This document shows positions 47,183 through 56,937 of a stretch of DNA of 64,000 nucleotides, in pieces. The notes beneath the pieces were generated by a model that worked only from the letters and a program-made list of their open reading frames with translations, did not search any database and was not told where the DNA came from. This stretch comes from Mesorhizobium sp. (GTDB lineage: Bacteria > Pseudomonadota > Alphaproteobacteria > Rhizobiales > Rhizobiaceae), in NCBI GenBank assembly GCA_004020365.1, contig SAQR01000010.1, positions 50,671 to 114,670 on the forward strand, in the 5' to 3' direction. Positions within the stretch are counted from its first letter, which is position 1. Every line of letters begins with the position of its first letter. The position numbers and the translations under genes are program-made.

Positions 47183-48916
47183 ATGCACCGCCGCACCCTA
47201 ATCGCATTCAGTCTTTCCCTCACCTTGACCTTTGCGCCGCTGGCGGCCGCATTGGCCGCCTCGCCGCAACCGGCGAAGGGCGAGCATGGCATGGTGGTGA
47301 CCGCCCAGCATCTGGCGTCGGAAGTCGGCGTCGAGGTGCTGAAGAAGGGCGGCAACGCCGTCGATGCCGCGGTCGCCGTCGGCTACGCACTGGCTGTGGT
47401 CTACCCGAACGCCGGCAATATCGGCGGTGGCGGCTTCATGACCATCCGCTTCAAGGACGGCCGCTCGACGTTCCTCGATTTCCGCGAGCGCGCGCCGCTC
47501 GCCTCGACGAAGACCATGTATCTCGACAAGGACGGCAAGCCGATCAAAGGCGCCAGCCTAGACGGCTATCTCGCTGTCGGCGTGCCGGGCTCGGTGGCCG
47601 GCTTCGAGACCGCACGGGAAAAATACGGCACGCTGACGCGGCAGGACTTGATGGCGCCGGCCATCCGCTATGCCAGGGACGGTTTTGTGCTGGAGCAGGG
47701 CGATGTCGCCTCGCTCGAAGGCGGCGCCGAGCGGCTGGCCAGGGACCCGGCCGCGGCCGCCATCTTCCTGAAGCCGGACGGCAAGCCCTATGACGTCGGC
47801 GAGCGCCTTGTCCAGGCCGATCTCGCCGCCTCGCTTTCGGCGATTTCGGAACAAGGTCGCGATGCCTTCTACAAAGGATCGATCGCCGACGGCATCGTCA
47901 AGGCGAGCGCGGAGAAGGGCGGTATTCTGGCCAAGGCGGATTTCGAGACCTACGCGGTCCGCGAGCTCGACCCTGTGACCTGCAACTACCGTGGCTACCA
48001 GATCACCTCGTCGCCGCCACCGAGTTCGGGCGGCGTCATCATCTGCGAGATCCTCAACGTGCTGGAAGGTTATCCGCTGTCCTACCTCGGTGCGGGTTCT
48101 GCCGAAACCGTCCGGATCATGGTCGAGGCGATGCGTCATGCGTATGTCGACCGCAACTCGGCGCTTGGCGATCCCGACTTCGTCGACAATCCGGTCGAAA
48201 AGCTGCTCGACAAGAATTATGCGAAAGAAATCCGCGAAAAGATCGATCCGTTCCGGGCCGGCGTGTCGCAGGATCTGATGCCGAAGGGTTTTGGCGAGAG
48301 CCAGGAGACGACGCATTATTCGATCGTCGACAATGACGGTAACGCCGTCGCGGTGACCTATACGCTGAACGGTTCGTTCGGCGCCGCCGTCGTCGCCGAC
48401 GGCACCGGCATCCTGCTCAACAACGAGATGGACGATTTCACCCAGAAGCCGGGCGTGCCCAATCTCTACGGCCTCGTCCAGGGCGAGGCCAATGCGATCG
48501 CGCCGAGGAAGACGCCGCTGTCGTCGATGAGCCCGACCATCGTCGCCAAAGACGGCAAGCCGTTCATGGTCATCGGCAGCCCCGGCGGATCGCGCATCAT
48601 CACCATCACGCTGGCAGCGATCGTCAATGTCGTCGATCACGGCATGAACATCCAGGAGGCGATCGACGCGCCGCGCATCCATCACCAATGGCTGCCCGAC
48701 ACGGTCTATGTCGAACCGTTCGGCCTGTCGCCCGATACCGAAAAACTGCTTGCCGGGATGGGCTACCACCTCGATGCCACCGATGCGACCTGGGGCCAGG
48801 CGGCCGGCATCCTGGTCGGCGGCAAGAGCCTGGCCGAGATCGAGAAGGGCGGCGGCGCCCGCTACAATGGCGCCATCGACGGCCGCGCCGCATCCGGCGA
48901 GGCTGCCGGATATTAG
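47183..48916 (+). CDS. ggt: gamma-glutamyltransferase
   Basis: This 577-aa periplasmic enzyme hydrolyses or transfers the gamma-glutamyl group of glutathione. A signal peptide covers residues 1-26. The precursor self-cleaves before T376 in the TTHYS motif, giving large and small subunits; T376 is the nucleophile. Also visible are NAGNIGGGGFM (76-86), SSPPPSSGG, and the small-subunit SPGGSRIITI substrate loop. The ATG has GGAGGAAAC upstream. No partner gene is adjacent. Confidence 0.95.
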   Translation: MHRRTLIAFSLSLTLTFAPLAAALAASPQPAKGEHGMVVTAQHLASEVGVEVLKKGGNAVDAAVAVGYALAVVYPNAGNIGGGGFMTIRFKDGRSTFLDFRERAPLASTKTMYLDKDGKPIKGASLDGYLAVGVPGSVAGFETAREKYGTLTRQDLMAPAIRYARDGFVLEQGDVASLEGGAERLARDPAAAAIFLKPDGKPYDVGERLVQADLAASLSAISEQGRDAFYKGSIADGIVKASAEKGGILAKADFETYAVRELDPVTCNYRGYQITSSPPPSSGGVIICEILNVLEGYPLSYLGAGSAETVRIMVEAMRHAYVDRNSALGDPDFVDNPVEKLLDKNYAKEIREKIDPFRAGVSQDLMPKGFGESQETTHYSIVDNDGNAVAVTYTLNGSFGAAVVADGTGILLNNEMDDFTQKPGVPNLYGLVQGEANAIAPRKTPLSSMSPTIVAKDGKPFMVIGSPGGSRIITITLAAIVNVVDHGMNIQEAIDAPRIHHQWLPDTVYVEPFGLSPDTEKLLAGMGYHLDATDATWGQAAGILVGGKSLAEIEKGGGARYNGAIDGRAASGEAAGY

Positions 48917-48962
48917 AATTCGTGCGCCCGGGTCTGTTGAGATTCAGATCAGGCCGAGTCGA

Positions 48963-49038
48963 GAACGATGGTTTCCGAGAACCGGAACGGAGCGTACTTT
49001 CGGTACGTGAGTACCGGAAGCGCAGGAAACCACCGTTC
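48963..49038. repeat. palindromic intergenic repeat, 76 bp
   Basis: Inverted arms gaacgatggtttcc (48963-48976) and ggaaaccaccgttc (49025-49038), with one mismatch, enclose a 48-nt centre that has its own inner dyad (accgg...ccgg and gtac...gtac). It lies between ggt and a convergent small membrane-protein gene and may act as a terminator. Confidence 0.75.
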
Positions 49039-49065
49039 GCAGGCCGGCTGAATATCGGCAGGCCG

Positions 49066-49410
49066 TCAGATGACCAGCGTTATGGTGGACGCAATCAGCA
49101 TCACGGCCGCGATGCCGACGAACAAGGCATAGATACGCGGCCGATCGAGCAGGAGCGCATTTCCCGATAGCCACGCCGCGGTGGCGCCGCCAAGCGCGTA
49201 CAGGAAGCCGTTGCGGTGCCCCAGGGCCAGGTTTGCGGCCATCAAGCCGCCAATGATGAGAGCGCCGAAAACGATGATCACGGCGACGGCGTATTTCTCG
49301 AAATCGTTGCTGGCGACCCCCGGACCCATCACGTTCAACGTCGTCAGGTCGTCCGGGTCGAAGGGGCTGGCCGACCCATATTCGTCTTGACCGGCAGGCT
49401 CGTGCATCAT
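49066..49410 (-). CDS. small membrane protein of unknown function
   Basis: This 114-aa protein has an acidic N-terminus (1-35) and three hydrophobic segments (about 39-60, 67-85 and 92-113). It looks like an integral inner-membrane protein. AAGGAG lies just before the ATG. No family is recognised. It is convergent with ggt. Confidence 0.72.
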   Translation of the reverse strand: MMHEPAGQDEYGSASPFDPDDLTTLNVMGPGVASNDFEKYAVAVIIVFGALIIGGLMAANLALGHRNGFLYALGGATAAWLSGNALLLDRPRIYALFVGIAAVMLIASTITLVI

Positions 49411-50107
49411 TCATTCTCCTTGAAGCGGCAACAAACCATCAAGCCTTGCCGAGTGCAACCGCATCGCGACGCGTTCAATGCGATAGGCACGGTCTTCAAC
49501 ACTTTCTGGCCGCGGCTTGCTACCGTTTTTTGGATTTAATGCATGTCGCGCAAAGCTGTGCGGCGGTTTTGCGATAATGACATGCAAAAAAACACAATCT
49601 GAAGCGCGTCGCCCGGTCAAACGCGACGCGCTTCAGGTCGGGTCGTGCTGCCGTTCCAGGCGATCTGTCGCACTGGAATCGCCAATGACGTGCCAGTGGC
49701 GAAGATCGGGCCGGTGGCGAGGCCAAGATCGGGCCGATGGCGAAGATTGTCGGTGGTGGAGAGTGGCCGGCGCCACGTTGGGGGGGCGTTGGGGTAGATT
49801 GCCAGATGGGCGCCGGCCAAGCGGAAATCAGGTCCGCCGCGAGCAAACATAGCAGGAATGGCGCGGTATGGCAGTGGTGTGATCGCGGAAGACGTTACGC
49901 GCTTTCCCGGTGCGGTGCCCCATTATGGGTCAAACCGTCTGGCACCTGAATTGCACGGTAAGCAATGCCGGGGCAACGGCCCGGAAGTTGTTCCCGAATA
50001 TCGAGCCTCGCCGCTTCGCAAATGGAGCGGCGGGCCTTTTTTGGCTAGAGCACTGGACCCGAAAGTGGGACCGGTTGCGGCAGCATTTCGCAGCACGCCG
50101 AGATTTG
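49411..50107. other. gene-poor intergenic stretch
   Basis: No convincing gene is seen in this 0.7 kb. Overlapping open frames on both strands lack ribosome sites and family resemblance. Short direct repeats of gaagatcgggccg-like sequence occur near 49698-49748. On the plus strand a stem cgccgct / agcggcg (around 50010-50033) followed by six T residues looks like an intrinsic terminator with no gene ahead of it. Confidence 0.6.
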
Positions 50108-50548
50108 TCAGGCGGCGGGAGCCGGCGGCAGTTCGAACAGTTTGGCGCCATTCTCCTGGCCGCGCTCGACATAGCCGATTACCCGGAACCATTTTGCGAC
50201 ATCCGGTCTGTGGAGCCAGCTGCGCGAGTGAATGGGGAGGTTGCCTGCGAGCGCCTGGATATGGCGAATGTGCCGCTTGCAGAAGCGAACGGTCGCGGCG
50301 CTGAAGAAATCTTCCTGCGCGGCGAACAGCGTATCAGCAGCGTCGCTATTCTCGTGCCAGGCGATGAGCGCTACGGTTTTTTCACCCTGCACGAGCGCAT
50401 GAGCACGGCCTTCTTTCAAGTTCATCATCAGATTGTCGTAGGCGATCTTGCTGTCCTTGCCGGCCGCGACGTACTCGTCCGATATCCGCTTGGACAGATC
50501 ACGGAAAACATTTTCCAGATCTCCAACCGTTGCTGCGCGTGCTCTCAT
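50108..50548 (-). CDS. hypothetical protein, possible phage/GNAT-like remnant
   Basis: This 146-aa soluble protein has a GNAT-like flow: MRARAATVGDLENVFRDL at the start, a middle strand ALVQGEKTVALIAWH and an end HRPDVAKWFRVIGYVERG. This resembles small acetyltransferase-like proteins encoded by podophages, but only by eye and weakly. AGGAGG lies just upstream of the ATG, which supports expression. The surrounding 1 kb is gene-poor and holds a tRNA-end fragment at 50806, consistent with remains of an integrated element. Confidence 0.55.
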   Translation of the reverse strand: MRARAATVGDLENVFRDLSKRISDEYVAAGKDSKIAYDNLMMNLKEGRAHALVQGEKTVALIAWHENSDAADTLFAAQEDFFSAATVRFCKRHIRHIQALAGNLPIHSRSWLHRPDVAKWFRVIGYVERGQENGAKLFELPPAPAA

Positions 50549-50805
50549 TTCGCCTCCTGGAGCCCCAGCGGGCAGTTTGCCCTAAGGATAGGGGATCACC
50601 AAGCAAATCAAATCCGTCATTCGGCCAATGCGAGCAAACAGTTTCGCATGTGCCGGCCCTGCCGGGCGCGGGAAATGATTGGAGGTCGCCGAGAACGCTA
50701 CGCAACATGCCGCAACACGGCGACCTGAATTCCTCCAGCCGATTTCAGCCAAGCGGGCGTCATGCGCAACTTGCTGAAATTGCCTCCCGAGAGATGGGTG
50801 AAAAA

Positions 50806-50828
50806 TGGTGCCCAGAGGCGGATTCGAA
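50806..50828 (-). other. tRNA 3'-end fragment, candidate attachment-site remnant
   Basis: Read on the minus strand, these 23 bases run from a T-loop (TTCGAAT) through a T-stem 3' half (CCGCC) and an acceptor half (TCTGGGC) to A and CCA. That is the 3' end of a tRNA; the acceptor half suits tRNA-Leu genes that begin GCCCAGA. The 5' remainder of a tRNA is absent. Such T-loop-to-CCA pieces are typical att copies left by tyrosine-integrase elements. The rest of the gap 50549-51403 holds no clear gene. Confidence 0.6.
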
Positions 50829-51403
50829 GCGAAGGAAATCTGGCTTTGTTTCCAAATAGTTGACACCCACACAAGAGCAGGGATAGCCAACAAAAATACC
50901 AACAAAATATTTCTGTGGATTGGTTCGGTTCCCGGATATCGCTCTATTCGCTCAATGCCATCGGATCCCAACCTCATCTCAGAAGCGGAGCGTTGAGCAA
51001 GTCGCAGGTCCGCTGCTGCCTCCAATTTCCCCGAGATCTGATCGCCCTTACCACTTGAAGATGGCGGCGAGAGCGTCTTTCGACTTGACGCTTACGTCCT
51101 TGAAAATATTGAGCTTTTCGCGGCATTTGTTAGACAGTCTGTTACACGGCTACAGCGTTAATTTAAGCTCTCGGCATCTGAGCTCGCGCGCCCGAGCATC
51201 GACCTAATCCGATACTGGCTCGGGGCATCGTTGCTCCCGGAGCTTCAGCATAGTCTCGCAAAAATTCCCAAGCCGCTTCGGGGCTGACGAGTCTGCGAAG
51301 CCGACGAGCGATAGGCAATACCGAGACGCAGACATTACGTGACGGCACTTGATATTGCAGTGCAGCAAGCGTAGAGCACCGCCCGCTTATCGGAGTGTCG
51401 TCC

Positions 51404-53323
51404 ATGGCCCTTACCAATGCTGGTAACGAGGCAGAACCTGTCGAACAATCGAGCCATTCTGAGGTCGAGCAGCACAGCACCAAGGTGCTGATGCTGGGCG
51501 CGTTGGGCGTGGTTTACGGCGATATCGGCACCAGCCCGATCTATGCATTCCGAGAGGCGTTGCACGCATCGGCCGGTGGCAACGTCGCCAACCGTGGCGA
51601 CATCCTCGGCGTACTCTCGCTGATCATCTGGTCGCTGACGATCACCGTCACCATCAAATACATCATGTTCGTGCTCCGTGCCGACAATCGCGGCGAGGGC
51701 GGGGTGCTGTCGCTGATGGCGCTGGCGCGCAACAGTTTCCCGACGCGCTCGGCGGTGATCCTCGGCATCGGCATTGTCGGCGCGGCGCTTTTTTTCGGCG
51801 ACGCAGTCATTACGCCGGCGATCTCGGTGCTGTCGGCGGTCGAAGGTATGAATGTCGTCACGCCGACATTCCAGCCCTATGTGGTGCCGCTGACACTGGC
51901 CATTCTGGCGGTCGTGTTTGCGGTACAGCGGTTTGGCACCGGCGGCGTAGGATTGGTGTTCGGGCCCGTTACCGCGCTGTGGTTCCTGGCCATCGGCCTT
52001 TCCGGCCTCAACCACATCATGGACGACCCGGAAATCCTGCTGGCAATCAGCCCGCATTATATCGTGTCATTCCTGATCAACTCGCCCGAAGTCGCCTTCG
52101 TCACGGTTGGTGCGGTTTTTCTCGCCGTCACCGGCGCTGAGGCGCTCTATGCCGACCTCGGCCATTTCGGGCGCAAGCCGATCGTGCTTGCCTGGCTGGC
52201 CATCGTGTTTCCTTGCCTGTTGCTCAACTATGTCGGGCAAGGCGCCTTCGTGCTGGCGAATGGCGGTGTCGTCGGTCATCCCTTCTTCGAGATGAACGAA
52301 GGCCGGATGCTTATCCCGATGGTGGTGCTGGCGACGGCGGCGACCGTGATCGCCAGCCAGGCGGTGATCTCCGGCGCATTCTCGCTGACCAGGCAAGCAG
52401 TGCAGCTCAACATGCTGCCGCGCCTGGAAATCCTGCATACGTCGGAAAGACAATCCGGCCAGATCTATATGCCGCGCGTCAACATGCTACTGGCGCTCGT
52501 GGTGATGCTGCTGGTGGTCGGCTTTGGCGAATCCAGCAAGCTTGCCTCGGCCTACGGCATTTCGGTGACAGGCAACATGCTGGTGACGAACATACTGCTT
52601 TATGTCGTCATGACGCGCATCTGGAAATGGCCGCTCGGCGTCGCGATAGCCTTAATGGCGGTGTTCGTCTTCATCGATACCGGCTTCTTTGCAGCCAACA
52701 TCGTCAAGGTATTCGAAGGCGGCTGGGCCTCGCTTGCCATTGCCGCAGTGATCGTGATGACCATGTGGACTTGGATAAGAGGCACCAGGTATCTATTCGA
52801 CAAGACGCGCAGGAACGAGATTCCGCTCGATTCCCTTGCAGGCAATCTGTTGAAGAGGAAACCGCAGCTGATGTCCGGTACGGCCGTGTTCCTGACCAGC
52901 GATCCCGCCAGCGCGCCGACCGCGTTGATGCACAGCCTGAAGCACTACAAGGTGCTGCACGAACAGAATGTCATCCTCTCGGTGGTGACGGCGCAACAAC
53001 CCGTCGTGCCCGACAGTGACCGGGTCAAGATGGAAACGATCAACGAGCTGTTCATGCGGGTGACGCTGACCTTCGGCTATATGGAGCAGCCCAATATCCC
53101 GCGCGCGCTGGCGATTTGCCGCAAGCAGGGCTGGAAGTTCGACATCATGACGACCTCTTTCTTCCTGTCGCGGCGCTCGCTCAAGGCCTCGCCCAATTCC
53201 GGCATGCCGGTCTGGCAGGACAAGCTGTTCATCGGGCTGGCGCGCACGGCGGCCGACGCAACGGAATATTTCCAGATCCCGACCGGACGCGTCGTCGAGA
53301 TCGGGACACAGGTGGCGATTTAG
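51404..53323 (+). CDS. kup: Kup-type potassium uptake protein
   Basis: This 639-aa KUP/HAK/KT transporter has 12 hydrophobic segments and the family motifs [19 protein letters not shown] (near 33-51), [21 protein letters not shown], and a C-terminal cytoplasmic part beginning about residue 460. It mediates H+/K+ uptake. GGAG lies eight bases before ATG 51404; a GTG three codons earlier is also in frame. The 855-bp region ahead has no clear gene. Confidence 0.93.
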   Translation: MALTNAGNEAEPVEQSSHSEVEQHSTKVLMLGALGVVYGDIGTSPIYAFREALHASAGGNVANRGDILGVLSLIIWSLTITVTIKYIMFVLRADNRGEGGVLSLMALARNSFPTRSAVILGIGIVGAALFFGDAVITPAISVLSAVEGMNVVTPTFQPYVVPLTLAILAVVFAVQRFGTGGVGLVFGPVTALWFLAIGLSGLNHIMDDPEILLAISPHYIVSFLINSPEVAFVTVGAVFLAVTGAEALYADLGHFGRKPIVLAWLAIVFPCLLLNYVGQGAFVLANGGVVGHPFFEMNEGRMLIPMVVLATAATVIASQAVISGAFSLTRQAVQLNMLPRLEILHTSERQSGQIYMPRVNMLLALVVMLLVVGFGESSKLASAYGISVTGNMLVTNILLYVVMTRIWKWPLGVAIALMAVFVFIDTGFFAANIVKVFEGGWASLAIAAVIVMTMWTWIRGTRYLFDKTRRNEIPLDSLAGNLLKRKPQLMSGTAVFLTSDPASAPTALMHSLKHYKVLHEQNVILSVVTAQQPVVPDSDRVKMETINELFMRVTLTFGYMEQPNIPRALAICRKQGWKFDIMTTSFFLSRRSLKASPNSGMPVWQDKLFIGLARTAADATEYFQIPTGRVVEIGTQVAI

Positions 53324-53624
53324 TGCATGCCGCAGTTCAGCAGCTGAGAAGCCACTTGAGCGTGTCCATAGAAAGCGCCTCACTGAATACCAAACATCCC
53401 ATCCTCTGTTTGGTACGTTTCCAACTCTTGATATCTTTAGGAATTGACCCAAGGATCGCTGCTTGGGTTCTGTCTCGGTGGCGCGACTTCGGTGAGCAGA
53501 ACTCTAGCAGCCCTTTCCCAGACTCTCCGCATGAATCGGAGTAGCCTGCTTCCATCGGCGATTTACATCATGGGCATCGCCGTTGAGCGACGGCCACGCT
53601 TCCGCCCTAATGGGAGGAACAGCT

Positions 53625-53906
53625 ATGGTCAGTAACACCAGCTCAATGAGTGGCATTGCCTATCCCAGCGACCTGGCTTTGTTGAAGCAGGTCTTTGATC
53701 GTGTCTGCGCCGAGGCAGGTATCTCCGTTAGCCGCATGCAGGCGGAGCGCCTGAGCGTGAGCGTAATGGCACTGTTCTCGGACGGCGAGTTCGATGAGGC
53801 CGTTCTTTATGAACGCTTAAGCTTGATGCCCGCTCCTTGCCCAGAACGGGCAGCGTATGACCTCCGATCATCAGGAAGTCCTCACGAGCCTTGTAGCTCG
53901 TTATGA
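53625..53906 (+). CDS. small hypothetical protein
   Basis: This 93-aa protein starts at an ATG with GGGAGGAACAGCT in front. The N-terminal 65 residues (YPSDLALLKQVFDRVC, MQAERLSVSVMALFSDGE, DEAVLYERL) look like a helical conserved domain often seen in rhizobial small proteins. The last 25 residues are low-quality and may reflect loss of the original stop. Function is unknown. The flanks 53324-53624 and 53907-54076 hold no gene that can be supported. Confidence 0.6.
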   Translation: MVSNTSSMSGIAYPSDLALLKQVFDRVCAEAGISVSRMQAERLSVSVMALFSDGEFDEAVLYERLSLMPAPCPERAAYDLRSSGSPHEPCSSL

Positions 53907-54076
53907 AACCGTAGTGTCGATACAGGACCGGATCGTTGAGCACGACCGGGCGTTTCGGGCCTAGCATCCGAATTGGATGAAGGCCTACTGGAGCGGCTGC
54001 TCGTCTCGTTACGGAAGGCCCGCGTCGCCCTGGAGCGCGAGATTGGGCCTACTTTTTAGTCCCGCTGTAACTATCG

Positions 54077-55018
54077 TTGGAGGTTCGCCACCGAGAGGAA
54101 TTGGCCACGGACCTCGACAGTGGCTGCACCGAGACGGATCGACCGCTGCAAGTCTTTAACCGACGTGGACCTGCATTTGTTCCCCTAATGCAACCATCCC
54201 TGATCTGCGGGTTACGCAAAAGGCGGGGAACCTCGGCCGACATGATAAAGCGCGACATAGCTGGGCATAAGTCCCTTGCAGACGCCGTTCGGGAGTTGAT
54301 CGGAACCGAAGACAATCGTCGTCATGTACAGAAGCTGTTTGGGCCAGTCGACACAGAGCTAAGCCCAACCCTAGCTTCATTACTTGAGGCGGAGAAACTG
54401 CTGACCGAGGCGAGCATCGGCGCGGTGCTGGATGGCCTCGGTCTCGCGCGTTATGACGAGGGCGTAAGCGACCTGACGGACGAACTTCGGCAGCTAGCCG
54501 CCACTGACGGGACGGTGGGAATGATAACCGGCGCCGTCGCGATCGCCGAACGCCACGGCTTTGCGCGCGCCCTTGGAGCCTGGCTCGCCGACGCCCTGCT
54601 GGCGCAACGGCTGGGTTGGGCACACGCGGTGCCGTTGCTCGGCGCCGAAGCGGCCCTGGGCACAAGCGTCCGCCCGCGTAGATCAGCAGCCAACTCGGTG
54701 GCGACAGGCATTGAGACCGATCCTGAGCGTGCCAAAAGTCTGCTTGCCGCGCAGGCGCGGGCTGCGCTACGCGCCATCGATCTTTCCGCCGAGCTCGAGC
54801 GCCGCTCGGACCAGCTGCTTGCTGTTGCGCCGAAACTCAGGGCCAAGGCGGCGGATCTTGTTGTCGACAAGCTGCTGTCCGACGATGCGATCGTTGCCTC
54901 GGAAAAGATCGCCGGTAGGAGTGGCCGTGGGCTGCGCCGCCTGTTCGACCGTCTGGTCGAGCTAGGCGCCGTCCGAGAGCTATCCGGCCGCCCGACCTTC
55001 CGCATCTACGGGCTCTGA
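54077..55018 (+). CDS. DUF1403-like protein, N-terminus uncertain
   Basis: The C-terminal half of this 313-aa frame resembles DUF1403: WLADALLAQRLGWAHAVPLLGAE, LLAVAPKLRAKAADLVVDKLL and the tail GAVRELSGRPTFRIYGL. The N-terminal 60 residues look unlike the family, and no good ribosome site is visible at 54077; ATG 54241 is another possible start. The gene may be truncated at its 5' end. It is followed after five bases by a broken scpB-like gene, an association common on rhizobial plasmids and islands. Confidence 0.6.
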   Translation: MEVRHREELATDLDSGCTETDRPLQVFNRRGPAFVPLMQPSLICGLRKRRGTSADMIKRDIAGHKSLADAVRELIGTEDNRRHVQKLFGPVDTELSPTLASLLEAEKLLTEASIGAVLDGLGLARYDEGVSDLTDELRQLAATDGTVGMITGAVAIAERHGFARALGAWLADALLAQRLGWAHAVPLLGAEAALGTSVRPRRSAANSVATGIETDPERAKSLLAAQARAALRAIDLSAELERRSDQLLAVAPKLRAKAADLVVDKLLSDDAIVASEKIAGRSGRGLRRLFDRLVELGAVRELSGRPTFRIYGL

Positions 55019-55023
55019 CGATA

Positions 55024-55741
55024 ATGGTGCAAGCGGCGCGCAGGCGAGGGGGGAGCCGGTCAGATGACCGTCGATCAGCTGACCAGCTGTTTGACCGGGA
55101 GCTGGATCACCTGCCGCCGGAGGCGCGTTGGCGCGAATGGATGAACCGTGTCGAGGCCACGATCTTTGCTGCCGGTGAACCAGTCGGCCGCGAGACGCTG
55201 GCTCGCGTCGTCGGCAAAAGCTGCAGCATTGATCTTCTCATCGACGACATCCGCGAAGAACTGCGCGGTCGACCCTATGACCTCGTTGCCGTCGCTGGTG
55301 GCTGGAAGCACCTGACCCGGCCTGCCTATGCCGATGCGATCCGCAGTGCATTTGACACAGCCGTTGGCGGCGGTGGGGGTGCGGGCGATCTCACGCAGTC
55401 GGAGGTGCTGGTGCTGATGTGCATCGCCTATTTCCAGCCGATCACCCGCGCCGAGCTTTCTTCCTTCTTCGGCAAGAGATCAGTCGCGATTTTATTGGTC
55501 ATCTGCGCGGTGCCGGTCTGATCGCTTCCGGCCCGCGTAGCCCGACGCCGGGCGCGCCCACACTTATGTCACGACCAAAGAATTCCTGCTGGAGTTCGGG
55601 CTTGATACGCTGCGCGATTTGCCGGATTTCGAGGCGCTCGAGGATGCCGGGTTGCTGTCGAAGGAGAAATTACTGGCTGGTGACATCATCCCTGACTTTG
55701 TTGTCGACCAAGATTACGTCGGAGTCGAACTCGACAGATAG
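55024..55741 (+). pseudogene. scpB-like gene broken by two frameshifts
   Basis: The first frame (55024 to about 55476) encodes an SMC-Scp ScpB-like winged-helix start: WMNRVEATIFAAGEPVGRETLARVVG, YDLVAVAGGWKHLTRP and ITRAELSSFFGK. The match continues in a second frame (EISRDFIGHLRGAGLIASGPRSP), then a third (YVTTKEFLLEFGLDTLRDLP, ending at 55741). One base appears missing near 55476 and one near 55559. An intact product would act in chromosome or plasmid partition. Here it should not be made unless these are sequencing errors. Confidence 0.8.
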
Positions 55742-56157
55742 CCGTGCCGCTTTGCGAGTGAGTTTTGTCCGAAATTCGTAGCATATTTCTGACCTCTCAA
55801 CCGTGATCTCGTACGAAATAGGACTACATCTTTCGGACAAAGTCCCCGGCATTAACCCGCCAATCGCTTCGGTTGCCGCCCGAAGCGCCAAGCTAGTCGC
55901 GGAGCCTCAACAGGTTGTCCTAGGTTAGGTCGAGGCGACTGATAGGAGGTTTGGAGCGTCGGCGCCTGCCCAATTTCAAAGGCGTCGGGCACGCTGGAAA
56001 GGCTGACTTGGCTGCGCTCGAGCTGCCCATTCCAACGACGGGGAGGGGACACGACATTTGACCGACCTGCGATCAGTGATGCGCATGATCGCGTTTACAG
56101 GGACGGCAGGCTCAGCCGTGTTGGCCGGGGCGGAAGTGCTATCACAAGAGTTGCTCG
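55742..56157. other. gene-free stretch left of the CD-NTase gene
   Basis: No supported gene is seen in this 416-bp interval. Short frames on both strands lack ribosome sites and motifs. It separates decayed partition-type genes from the defence genes and may contain an island junction, but no direct repeat or integrase remnant was recognised. Confidence 0.6.
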
Positions 56158-56937
56158 CTACGCCGGGATAAGCTTCTTGACCTCGATCTCAGCCGAATTC
56201 GGCATGTCATCGGCTTCGTACTTGCGGACCCTGGCGATGATGTCCTTGGCGCGCGTGATCTTGTCGTTGCGCCATTGGGCCACTTCGTTCGCCGACAGGT
56301 TGTCGAACACTTTGAAGAAGTAGTCCTTCTGGGTGTAGCAGCCATAAAAGCCCAGGCCGACGATCCATTTTTCGAGGCCGTACGAATCGTAGACATAGCC
56401 GGCTTCTGCGTTCCAGAATTTGACGAGGCGCACGGTTGGCTTGATCAAATAGGAATTGTTGCCGTTGACAGTCTCGAGCGTGCTGTTGAAATCGTTCGGG
56501 TTCGTGCTTTGCCACTCATCGGGACCCTTGGGGATCTGATACGTCGTGCCCCACGAGAGCAAGGCGGGCACTAGGTCGAACTTGATATGGTTGAGCTCCA
56601 GCACCACCGTGGGGCTCGATTGGTAGAGTTCGGAGTTGGCGTATTTCTGCTCGGCGAACTTACGCAGTCGGGTGAGGTAGGTCTGTGGGTTCAGTCCGCC
56701 TTTTTCAAAAACGATCATGTAGTCAACGTCCGAGTGCGCATCCATCTTGCGGGGAAGGATCGTGCCACGGGTGTGCGAGCCGAACCGGAAATGCGACGTT
56801 AGGCCATCACCGGCGACCGTGAAATAACTGGCCAGCCGGGAGCTCAAGGTCGTGACCGAGGTCGCGATCGAGGCCTTCTCGTCGGCCGAGAGCACCGCGT
56901 CGCTTGCACGGGATACGAGGTAGCTATTGACTGTCAT
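56158..56937 (-). CDS. SMODS-type CD-NTase (cyclic oligonucleotide synthase of CBASS)
   Basis: This 259-aa nucleotidyltransferase matches SMODS/CD-NTase proteins. The catalytic core has G53-S54 (RFGSHTRGT), D70-x-D72 (SDVDYMIVF) and a third acid D121 (IKFDLVPAL); a helical C-terminal domain follows. Such enzymes make cyclic di- or trinucleotides on phage infection to activate a partner effector. Its start overlaps the SLATT gene by 14 bases, so both are translated together. No Cap2/Cap3 or HORMA genes are adjacent, which suggests a minimal (type I) CBASS. The nucleotide product is not predictable from sequence alone. Confidence 0.88.
   Translation of the reverse strand: MTVNSYLVSRASDAVLSADEKASIATSVTTLSSRLASYFTVAGDGLTSHFRFGSHTRGTILPRKMDAHSDVDYMIVFEKGGLNPQTYLTRLRKFAEQKYANSELYQSSPTVVLELNHIKFDLVPALLSWGTTYQIPKGPDEWQSTNPNDFNSTLETVNGNNSYLIKPTVRLVKFWNAEAGYVYDSYGLEKWIVGLGFYGCYTQKDYFFKVFDNLSANEVAQWRNDKITRAKDIIARVRKYEADDMPNSAEIEVKKLIPA

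Noticed and set aside
49910-50728. 272-codon plus-strand frame
   Set aside because: It overlaps the minus-strand gene at 50108-50548, which has a better ribosome site and more protein-like composition.
51163-51483. minus-strand frame upstream of kup with a protein-like middle
   Set aside because: It overlaps the kup start region, has no clear ribosome site and no recognisable domain; possibly a decayed fragment, but not supportable.
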